From positions 4,995 to 26,544 of the forward strand of contig DAOLNV010000071.1 in the NCBI GenBank assembly GCA_035416745.1: a stretch of DNA of 21,550 bases, written 5' to 3'. The stretch comes from Candidatus Hydrogenedentota bacterium. Its GTDB lineage: Bacteria > Hydrogenedentota > Hydrogenedentia > Hydrogenedentales > SLHB01. The position numbers and the translations under genes are program-made. Shown here in pieces: positions 14,895 through 21,550 of this stretch (position 1 is its first letter; each line of letters starts with the position of its first letter). The notes under the pieces were generated by a model that had not been told where the DNA came from, made no database searches, and worked only from the letters and a program-made list of their open reading frames with translations.

Positions 14895-15866
14895 ATGATC
14901 GTTCAGTGTGAATTGTGCCCGAAAAACTGCCTGATCGCTCCCGGGCAAAGCGGTGAATGCCGGGTCCGCGTGAACCTGGACGGCAAACTGGTCGCGGTCA
15001 CGTACGGGAGACCCTGCGCCGCACACGTAGACCCGATCGAGAAGAAGCCCCTGTTCCACATGCTGCCGGGGTCCGAGATCTTGTCGATAGCCACCGTGGG
15101 CTGCAACCTCCACTGCAGGAACTGCCAGAACTGGGAGATTTCCCAGGAGAACCCCGAGAATGTCACCGCGCGGGAAATGCCGCCGGCGGACCTCCCCCGC
15201 ATGGCCGCGTCCTACGGGTGCCGGTCCATCGCCTACACTTATACCGAGCCCATTGTCTATTACGAATACACCCTTGACGGATGCATGCAGGCTCACGATG
15301 CAGGGCTCAAGAACGCGCTTGTTACGGCTGGTTACATCAACCGCCCGCCCCTCGAGCGCCTGGCCCCTTACGTCGACGCCGCCAACATCGACCTGAAGTC
15401 CATGTCCGACGCATTTTACCGGGACATCTGCGAAGGAAGCCTGGCTCCCGTGCTTAGCGCCCTGGAAACCGCGAAAGCGGCGGGTGTTTGGGTGGAGGTC
15501 ACGAATCTGGTGATCCCCACCCTGAACGATTCCGATGCCGAGTTACAGAAACTCTCCCGCTGGGTGGCGGAGAACATGGGCCGCGAGACCCCCCTTCATT
15601 TCTCCCAATTCCACCCCGCGTACCGGATGAAGAACCTGCCGCCGACCCCCGGAGAGACCATGGACCGCGCGAGAGAGATCGCCAAGGCCGAGGGGTTGTA
15701 TTATGTGTATATTGGCAATGTGTCACGCCCCGACGGCGAGAATACGTACTGCCACCAATGCGGAACCCTGTTGCTCGCCCGGGAACGGTACACCATACTC
15801 GAGAACAAGCTGCGCGAGGGGGCGTGTCCCGCGTGCGGCACGAAAGCGTATGGCATATGGCAATGA
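14895..15866 (+). CDS. amrS: AmmeMemoRadiSam system radical SAM enzyme
   Basis: This is a 323-residue radical SAM enzyme of the AmrS family. It should use a 4Fe-4S cluster to cleave S-adenosylmethionine; its true substrate is not known. The ATG at 14895 has AGGTG upstream and is where the conserved N-terminus begins, although the frame stays open far upstream. An N-terminal Cys motif (C5, C8, C12, C22) is followed by KKPLFHMLPG and the cluster motif CNLHCRNC with C70, C74 and C77. Then come SIAYTYTEPIVYYEY, NIDLKSM and a C-terminal rubredoxin-like zinc-ribbon pair (C286/C289 and C311/C314). All these elements are typical of the full-length family. It is the first gene of a five-gene operon and its stop overlaps the next start by ATGA. 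Confidence 0.95.
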   Translation: MIVQCELCPKNCLIAPGQSGECRVRVNLDGKLVAVTYGRPCAAHVDPIEKKPLFHMLPGSEILSIATVGCNLHCRNCQNWEISQENPENVTAREMPPADLPRMAASYGCRSIAYTYTEPIVYYEYTLDGCMQAHDAGLKNALVTAGYINRPPLERLAPYVDAANIDLKSMSDAFYRDICEGSLAPVLSALETAKAAGVWVEVTNLVIPTLNDSDAELQKLSRWVAENMGRETPLHFSQFHPAYRMKNLPPTPGETMDRAREIAKAEGLYYVYIGNVSRPDGENTYCHQCGTLLLARERYTILENKLREGACPACGTKAYGIWQ

Positions 15867-16054
15867 CGCGACGTACCTTCACACAGACTGCTCTAATGGC
15901 CGCGGCCGCCGTGTTCTGTCCGGTCATGCGTTTGGCGCGGCAAACCGTTGTTCGTGTTCGGTATGCGGAGAGGCCGCACGACAAGCGGCATTGTGGGAGC
16001 ATCGCGCCTCTATCACCGGAAGAAATCGCGCGAGCCGGCAAATGGCTAGGGTAG
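15863..16054 (+). CDS. 63-residue twin-arginine mini-protein
   Basis: This is a very small predicted exported protein, translated from an ATG that overlaps the amrS stop (ATGA at 15863-15866), so it is probably made by translational coupling; it has no ribosome site of its own. The first residues MTRRTF, followed by TQTALMAAAAVF, form a compact twin-arginine signal. The rest is short, basic, contains one cysteine in the mature region (RHCGSIAP), and ends PLSPEEIARAGKWLG. Such a tiny Tat protein has no room for a folded cofactor domain, so the Tat leader is unusual. Its place between amrS and amrBA suggests it is a substrate, anchor or partner of the system. No function is known to me. Confidence 0.72.
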   Translation: MTRRTFTQTALMAAAAVFCPVMRLARQTVVRVRYAERPHDKRHCGSIAPLSPEEIARAGKWLG

Positions 16055-16091
16055 GCCGCGCCAGGAGCGGCTCAGCTCGGGAGAACAGGGT

Positions 16092-17693
16092 GTGGCAAAA
16101 CGTCCGTATGTAGTCGGTGTTGCAGTCGTGCTCATAGTCGCGGCGGCAGCTATTCTGAGTTGGATGGTTGCACGGGTGGGAGTCAAGGAAATGCGCCACG
16201 AGCCGCAACAGCAAGCCAAGGCGCCGGAGCCCACGGCGGAACCGTCCCGCCCCAAAAAGGTGTTCGACTCTCCTCTGGCGGGGAGGTGGTACCCGGCAGA
16301 CCCCTCTGAGCTTGCCGCAATGCTCGATAAACACCTGGCCGCCGCGGTGCAGGACCCATTGGAGCGTGTCCAGGCGCTTGTTCTGCCGCACGCGGGCTAC
16401 CAGTACAGCGGCCCCGTAGCTGCGTACGGGCTCAAGGCGGCACAAGACCGGGAATATTCGCGCATCGTGATTATGGGCCCGTCGCACCGCGTCCCCATGA
16501 GGGGGGGTGCGAGCGTGCCCGATGCTACCCACTACCGGACGCCCCTGGGAGAGATTCCCCTGGATGTGGCATTCATCGAGGCGCTGCTCGAACACAGCAT
16601 GTTTCGCCGCGTCGCGGAAGTCGACGCCGTCGAGCACAGTGTTCAGATTGAAGTGCCCTTGATTCAGCACAGCATCGGCTCGCCGCCCATAGTACCCATC
16701 GTTGTCGGAGAGCTGACGCTGGAACAAACGCGGGAAATGGCGCGCATACTCGGCGGATTGCTCGATGAAAACACCCTCGTGATTGTCAGCAGCGATTTCA
16801 CCCATTACGGCCCGGCCTACGGGTACGTGCCGTTTGACCGCGACATTCCGGAAAACCTCGAACGGCTCGATATGGCCGCATGGAGCGCGATCGAGTCTAA
16901 GAATGCCGAAGCGTTTGACGCGTATCTCAACGAGAGCCAGGCCACGATCTGTGGCACATGCCCCATTCTGGTCCTTCTCGCAATGCTGCCGGAGAACGCC
17001 GAACCCCACCTGCTCAACTATCAAACTTCGGGCGCGATCACGAACGATTACGAGAACTCCGTGAGCTATCTCAGCATCGTCTTCACAGGCGCCTGGAGGA
17101 AAGGAGCCGCCATGACCGAACCGGCCACTGCGTTGCCCCTCACACAAGAGGACAAGGAACGCTTGCTTACGCTCGCCCGGGAGACCTTGCGATTCTATCT
17201 GGAAACCGGCAAGACACCCACACCCGAAGAACTGGGCGTCGAGATCACCCCCGCCATGGAGCAGACCATGGGGGCGTTCGTGACGCTGCACGAACATGGA
17301 AGGCTCCGGGGCTGCATTGGCGAGATCGAACCCCGCCGGCCGCTGTACCAAGCCGTAATGGCCAACGCAGTCAACGCTGGCGTCAAAGACTACCGGTTCC
17401 CGAATGTCGTGCCGGACGAAATGCCGGAACTGGAGTTTGAAATCTCCGCCCTTACCCCGCCCCAGCCGGTCGAGAGCCCGGAACGCATCGTTATCGGCAA
17501 ACATGGGATGACCATCGAAAAAGCCGGCCGCCGGGCCGTCTTTCTTCCCCAGGTAGCGCCTGAGCAAGGATGGGACCGCGACACGACCCTCGGCCATCTC
17601 TGCATGAAAGCCGGCCTTCCTCCGGACGCATGGCGGGAGGACGCCGCCTTCACCGTGTTTGAGGCCATCGTCTTCGGCGAGGAGAAAGGATGA
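16092..17693 (+). CDS. amrB-amrA: membrane-anchored AmrB (Memo)-AmrA (AMMECR1) fusion
   Basis: This is a 533-residue fusion of the other two AmmeMemoRadiSam components. The GTG at 16092 has GGGAG 8 nt upstream. Residues 6-28 (VVGVAVVLIVAAAAILSWMVA) form a signal anchor, followed by a Pro/Gln-rich linker, so both domains should lie outside the cytoplasm. The Memo domain covers about 56-340. It keeps the putative metal ligands H100 (HAGYQYSG), H132 (GPSH), H238 (DFTHYG) and C287 (CGTC), in the same order and similar spacing as His49, His81, His192 and Cys244 of human MEMO1. The AMMECR1 domain covers about 350-530 and has the signature LRGCIG (C408). Components B and A are often separate genes; here they are fused. 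The gene sits 37 nt after the mini-protein and overlaps the next by ATGA. Confidence 0.93.
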   Translation: MAKRPYVVGVAVVLIVAAAAILSWMVARVGVKEMRHEPQQQAKAPEPTAEPSRPKKVFDSPLAGRWYPADPSELAAMLDKHLAAAVQDPLERVQALVLPHAGYQYSGPVAAYGLKAAQDREYSRIVIMGPSHRVPMRGGASVPDATHYRTPLGEIPLDVAFIEALLEHSMFRRVAEVDAVEHSVQIEVPLIQHSIGSPPIVPIVVGELTLEQTREMARILGGLLDENTLVIVSSDFTHYGPAYGYVPFDRDIPENLERLDMAAWSAIESKNAEAFDAYLNESQATICGTCPILVLLAMLPENAEPHLLNYQTSGAITNDYENSVSYLSIVFTGAWRKGAAMTEPATALPLTQEDKERLLTLARETLRFYLETGKTPTPEELGVEITPAMEQTMGAFVTLHEHGRLRGCIGEIEPRRPLYQAVMANAVNAGVKDYRFPNVVPDEMPELEFEISALTPPQPVESPERIVIGKHGMTIEKAGRRAVFLPQVAPEQGWDRDTTLGHLCMKAGLPPDAWREDAAFTVFEAIVFGEEKG

Positions 17694-20600
17694 GATTTCC
17701 TCGCGGCGCCTTAGTGTTCACTCTCGGTTTCTTTGCCCTCGCCGCCCAGACGCTGCTGTTTCGCCAATTCTTGACCGCGTTCGAGGGCAACGAACTGGCC
17801 ATCGGGATATTCTTCTGCTCGTGGCTGGTGTGGGTCACCCTTGGCGCGTGGCTGGCTCGCATACCAACGCCGCTCCACGCCCATCTGGTCACCCGTTTCC
17901 GGGGCGCCGTACTGCTCTATCTGCCCGCGTTCGTCATTCAATACGCCCTGATTGGCAACGCGCGTGAAATCGCGGGAGTAGCCCCATACGAGCAGTTCCC
18001 GCTCCTGGCCATGGTCGGGGTGTGTTTCGTTGCCAACAGCCCCATCAGCGTGCTGACGGGCGCCTTCTTCACATGGGCGTGCCGGTGGGCCGCGAGCACC
18101 GATTCCACCACCAAGCCGAACGATGCCGGACTCACGCCCGCCTGGGTCTATATGCTCGAGGCGATCGGCGCGGCCGCAGGAAGCCTCTGGGCGACGATGT
18201 GGCTCGCCGGCGGCGTCCCCGTCGAAACCGTCTTTCTTTCAACCGCGATCGTTCTGACTGCCGGAGGCATCGAAGTCAACCGTTCCGGCTCGGTACGACT
18301 GGCCGCCGCGATATTGCTCGCGCTGCTCATCTACCTGGGAGCGGGAGACTACTGGTCCGCCTGCACCCATCAACGGCAGTGGGGCCGCCTGCTCCCCGCC
18401 GGATACCAGGGCAGCGTTACCACCGCCCAGGCCGAGTACCTCTATGGCGAACACGACGGGCAGTTCACCGTGATGTCATGGGGCAGCGTATGCGAAACGC
18501 CGTTCACGACATCGCAAGGCGCCGAGGACGCCGCGGCAATCCTGCCGCAGTGCCCCGGAGCGCGGCGCATCCTGGTGCTGGGTACGGATGCATACCCGTT
18601 GTGCAGCGTGTTGTGCAGCCTGACGCAAATCGAGCAGGTGGACTGGTTTCACCCCGACCCGGCATATCCCGGCACGTTGCTTGACGTGCTGCGGCAGCGC
18701 GGCTATGCCGTGCCCGACAACCTCAAGGCCTACGGTACCGATGCACGCACCTTCCTGCGAGAAACCGCCCTTTCCTACGACTTGATCATCCTGAGTTTGC
18801 CCGACACCACCACGCTGCTGCTGAATCGCTACTCGACCGCCGAGTTCTTCGCCACCGTCAGAGGCGCGCTGAAGCCGGGGGGCGTGATTGCCACCCGCGT
18901 GCCCGGCGGGGCCAACTACTTGGCCAGTGAGTCCGCGTTTCTGGGCCTTTCCATGATGACGACGCTCGAGGCGGCGTTCCGGAACACGGCGCTCAAACCC
19001 GGGGCATCCTCGTGGTTCTTTGCGTCCGATGGCGACACCGTGACAGCCTCCCCCATGCGGCTTGCGCGCCGCTGGCAGCAGATCGACGGCGCGGAAAGAT
19101 GGTACCCCGCCGAAGGCGTTCGCGACTTCTATCGGGGCGGCCGCGTCATGCAACAGCTCGATGCATACGAGAAGGCTCGCGTCTCGGTTCCCCCCGAGGT
19201 CCTCGTCAACACCGACCGGAATCCTCGGGCGTTGCTTTTCGGCATCCTGCTGGAACTTCGGCGCGCGGGATTCCGGCTGGCTGATGCGCTGCCCGGCGTT
19301 CTCGGGGGTGGAACATTCGTCGTAGCGGCTGCCTTGCTGGTTCTTGCCGCAAGCCGGTTCGTGTTTCTCATCAAGCACGGCGGCTCCGGCGTTCCGCCGG
19401 TTTTTGACGCGCACCTTCTCATAGCCACAACGGGCCTGGCCAGCATGGCCCTGTCCATCGTGCTCATGTTCTTCTATCAGGTCCGTCACGGGGCCCTGTT
19501 TTTGCACATCGGCATCATATCCGCCCTGGTAATGCTGGGCGCGTGGATTGGAAGCCTTGCAACAAAATGGCTTCTTTCAAGGCGCAACGCCGAATCGCCT
19601 CTGGTGTTGCCCGGCCTGCTTACGGGGCATCTCCTCGTGCTTGGAGGGGCGATGGCGATGGGCACGGACGCGCCCATAGCCGTTTTCCTCGCTGGATTCT
19701 TCCTGTGCGGGGTTTTCACCGGGGCCTATTTCCCGATCGGCGCGTTTCGCCTCGCCCAAGCGGGCCAACAGCCCGATGTTTCCGGCGCGCACCTCGAGGC
19801 GTTCGATAACTTCGGCGGGGCGTTTGGCGCCGCGGTCACGGGCTTGGTTTTGCTCCCATTCTTCGGAGCTGTACACACGGTGGCCCTGCTCGCGGGATTC
19901 CTGGCCTTGAACATCCCCCCTCTGCTCCTGGGCAAACGCGCCGAACACGTGCGGCCCGCCGCCGGAGACTGGTTCGACCGGCTGGCCCGTCCCGCATCAT
20001 ACGCGGCGGTTACCATTGCGATGCTCGCGCTCGCGGCATCCAATATCCTCGCCGCATCGAATGCCGCGAGCCGGGCTTCGCGCTTGTTGGACGACGTTCG
20101 GACGCTCGCGGGTCAAGATGCGGAACTCGAGTCCGCAACGGTCACACTCGCCGATGGCGCAGCGTTCACGTACTACCGGGAAAAGACTCCCGAAGGTGAA
20201 ACAAAGGGGTATTTGTTCGATACCCGCGCTCTCGCGGACGATGTTTATGGCTACGGAGGGCCAGTGGTGCTGGCGGTGTCCGTGGATGCCGCCGGGATTG
20301 TCCGGGACTACCGCATTGTCCAATCCCAGGAGACTCCGATCTATCTCGACTTCGTGCGTCCCTGGCAGCAGCAACTGACAGGTAAGAACATCTTCGAGCC
20401 GGACCCGTTCAAGGACATCGATGCCCTGAGCGGAGCGACTCTCACCAGCAACGCGTTGATGGCCGGCCTCGAGCGCGCGGGCAATCGCTTCGCTCGCGAG
20501 GTGCTCGGCCAGTCGATCGCCGCGATCAGCCAGGACAAGCGCTCCGCCCGCGACGTGCCGGGACTGGCGTGGCTGGTCGGCTTGTCGCTTGCAGCCATTG

Positions 20601-21253
20601 TTGCGCGCCAGCGGCCCAAACCCTGGGTCCGAAGGGCCATCCTCGTCGTTTCACTAATCGTGTGCGGCTGGTACTTGAACCTTCAATACTCCACGCAGCA
20701 GGCGGCGAGTCTCGCCACGGGAGCGTTCCCCGCATGGGCCCTGGCCGCGCCGGTGTTCTTGCTGCTGGCGGTTCCGCTGCTCACGATTCTGTTCGGAAAT
20801 ATCTACTGCGGCTACCTCTGTCCGTTCGGGGCCACCCAGGAGCTGTTGGAGGATGTGACGCGGGGGAGTCTGACGGTCGAGCCCACGAAGCAGGCATGGC
20901 GCTACGGCCGGGCGGTCAAGTACGTCCTGCTCTTTCTGCTCGCGCTGCTTTTCGCGGTATACCGCGATCCCGCGGTGTCGCAGGCCGACCCGCTCATCAG
21001 CATTTTCAGCGGCATGCCAGGCCGGTTCGTGCTTTTCATGAGCATGGGAATATTCGCTCTGTCCCTGGTCTTTCGCCGGTTCTGGTGCCGCAACCTTTGT
21101 CCGGCCGGGGCATTCCTGGCGCTTTGTAACGGCATCCGGATCTTCAGACGGCTCCGCCCGGCCATCCAGCCCCGGAAATGCCCCATCGGCGTGTGCCAGG
21201 GAACCGACCTCGACTGCATTTGCTGCGACAGGTGCCGCCATGAAGACAGCTGA
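17690..21253 (+). CDS. spermidine-synthase-like/FMN-binding/4Fe-4S membrane fusion protein
   Basis: This 1187-residue polytopic protein is a fusion of three modules. Residues 1-230 and about 545-760 are hydrophobic blocks typical of membrane-embedded spermidine-synthase-like proteins. Between them lies a methyltransferase-fold domain (about 240-480), with YDLIILSLPDTTT and LNRYSTAEFF, but its glycine motif reads VLGTDAY near residue 298, so aminopropyl transfer is doubtful. Residues about 800-940 form an FMN-binding domain (RnfG/NqrC/NosR type) with GYGGPVVLAVSVD, QETP and the covalent flavin site SGATLT, Thr917 being the expected FMN-threonine. Then follow further helices and a NosR/NapH-like part with CGYLCP (C1040, C1044) and CRNLCP (C1133, C1137), and a tail with six cysteines (1164-1182). 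It probably carries electrons across the membrane. The start overlaps the previous stop (ATGA); an ApbE flavin transferase would be required but is not in the window. Confidence 0.9.
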   Translation: MRFPRGALVFTLGFFALAAQTLLFRQFLTAFEGNELAIGIFFCSWLVWVTLGAWLARIPTPLHAHLVTRFRGAVLLYLPAFVIQYALIGNAREIAGVAPYEQFPLLAMVGVCFVANSPISVLTGAFFTWACRWAASTDSTTKPNDAGLTPAWVYMLEAIGAAAGSLWATMWLAGGVPVETVFLSTAIVLTAGGIEVNRSGSVRLAAAILLALLIYLGAGDYWSACTHQRQWGRLLPAGYQGSVTTAQAEYLYGEHDGQFTVMSWGSVCETPFTTSQGAEDAAAILPQCPGARRILVLGTDAYPLCSVLCSLTQIEQVDWFHPDPAYPGTLLDVLRQRGYAVPDNLKAYGTDARTFLRETALSYDLIILSLPDTTTLLLNRYSTAEFFATVRGALKPGGVIATRVPGGANYLASESAFLGLSMMTTLEAAFRNTALKPGASSWFFASDGDTVTASPMRLARRWQQIDGAERWYPAEGVRDFYRGGRVMQQLDAYEKARVSVPPEVLVNTDRNPRALLFGILLELRRAGFRLADALPGVLGGGTFVVAAALLVLAASRFVFLIKHGGSGVPPVFDAHLLIATTGLASMALSIVLMFFYQVRHGALFLHIGIISALVMLGAWIGSLATKWLLSRRNAESPLVLPGLLTGHLLVLGGAMAMGTDAPIAVFLAGFFLCGVFTGAYFPIGAFRLAQAGQQPDVSGAHLEAFDNFGGAFGAAVTGLVLLPFFGAVHTVALLAGFLALNIPPLLLGKRAEHVRPAAGDWFDRLARPASYAAVTIAMLALAASNILAASNAASRASRLLDDVRTLAGQDAELESATVTLADGAAFTYYREKTPEGETKGYLFDTRALADDVYGYGGPVVLAVSVDAAGIVRDYRIVQSQETPIYLDFVRPWQQQLTGKNIFEPDPFKDIDALSGATLTSNALMAGLERAGNRFAREVLGQSIAAISQDKRSARDVPGLAWLVGLSLAAIVARQRPKPWVRRAILVVSLIVCGWYLNLQYSTQQAASLATGAFPAWALAAPVFLLLAVPLLTILFGNIYCGYLCPFGATQELLEDVTRGSLTVEPTKQAWRYGRAVKYVLLFLLALLFAVYRDPAVSQADPLISIFSGMPGRFVLFMSMGIFALSLVFRRFWCRNLCPAGAFLALCNGIRIFRRLRPAIQPRKCPIGVCQGTDLDCICCDRCRHEDS

Positions 21254-21503
21254 CGCCATATTTCTGGTCTGCGTGTGCGCGGTGGCGGCGCTCTTTGTGT
21301 TCGCGACCGTGACGCGGACGGAGAGCGCTTCGCCGGCCGCCCCCGTTCCCGCGGCGGCCGGAGGAGGCGGACGCCCCCGCGACGTCGATATCAACCGCAT
21401 CCACAAGATGATCGAGCGCGGCGAGTTGTCAGGCCGGGAAGCTGAGTTCTACCGAGAAGCGCCCGCCGAAACCTCAAACGACCAAAACGACACAAAGGAC
21501 TGA
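21240..21503 (+). CDS. 87-residue single-helix membrane protein
   Basis: This is the last gene of the AmmeMemoRadiSam operon. The ATG at 21240 lies inside the end of the large fusion gene (overlap of 14 nt), with AGGTG upstream, so the two are probably translated together. Residues 6-24 (AIFLVCVCAVAALFVFATV) form one N-terminal membrane helix or uncleaved signal. A low-complexity Ala/Pro/Gly linker follows, then a short charged segment with a predicted helix, DINRIHKMIERGELSGREAEFYRE, ending in a polar tail. The ERGELSGREAEFYRE part looks like a conserved short motif rather than random sequence, and similar terminal motifs are, as far as I recall, seen in small proteins beside other systems of this type. 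It may be an accessory subunit of the large membrane protein. No enzymatic function can be assigned. Confidence 0.75.
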   Translation: MKTADAIFLVCVCAVAALFVFATVTRTESASPAAPVPAAAGGGGRPRDVDINRIHKMIERGELSGREAEFYREAPAETSNDQNDTKD

Positions 21504-21550
21504 AGGGACACCCAGCGCAGCCCCCTGGGCTCTCCGTCACCTTCCAACCG

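Noticed and set aside
15924..17597. A 557-codon open frame on the minus strand, antisense to the amrB-amrA fusion
   Set aside because: It is a shadow of high-GC coding on the plus strand. The plus strand has clear Memo and AMMECR1 motifs; the minus frame shows none and has no ribosome site.
21504..21550. Possible terminator after the last gene
   Set aside because: CCCAG and CTGGG can pair over 5 bp, but the stem is short, there is no T-tract, and the window ends here.

Overview
This is a GC-rich bacterial chromosomal window. Its gene set includes a secreted FG-GAP/VCBS repeat protein, a secreted five-bladed-propeller glycosidase-like protein, a sugar ABC transporter with no ATPase beside it, fucose-permease-like MFS carriers, an AmmeMemoRadiSam cluster, and a very large fusion of a spermidine-synthase-like membrane protein with FMN-binding and 4Fe-4S domains. 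This mix suggests an uncultured polysaccharide-using lineage such as Hydrogenedentota, Planctomycetota or relatives. That placement is inference from gene content; there is no rRNA or marker gene here. Shine-Dalgarno sites are common, and sigma70-like promoters with TTGAC-type -35 boxes can be seen.

Region 1 (1-3743) holds the tail of a truncated gene, a small two-helix membrane protein, the FG-GAP protein and, convergent with it, the glycosidase-like protein. Region 2 (3744-6932) holds an Nramp-related carrier that lacks the usual metal-binding motifs, preceded by a striking pair of tandem palindromes, and then an MFS carrier with a structured leader, closed by a strong terminator. Region 3 (7069-10296, minus strand) is a three-gene carbohydrate importer (lipoprotein, then MalF-like and MalG-like permeases) with overlapping reading frames. 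A family of 21-nt repeats lies in the start region of the lipoprotein gene. Region 4 (10642-14817) has a second MFS carrier paralogous to the first, then a compact operon of a lipoprotein esterase, an unrecognised protein and a ketopantoate-reductase-family enzyme.

Region 5 (14838-21503) is the most interesting part. It is one tightly coupled operon with its own promoter: amrS (radical SAM), a 63-residue twin-arginine mini-protein, a membrane-anchored fusion of AmrB (Memo) and AmrA (AMMECR1), a 1187-residue membrane fusion (degenerate spermidine synthase plus covalently flavinylated FMN domain plus NosR/NapH-like iron-sulfur domain), and an 87-residue single-helix protein. Four of the five junctions are start/stop overlaps or very short gaps. 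This suggests that the function-unknown AmmeMemoRadiSam proteins work here with a membrane flavin/iron-sulfur electron-transfer protein and two tiny envelope proteins. That is a testable, possibly undescribed, envelope redox or maturation module.
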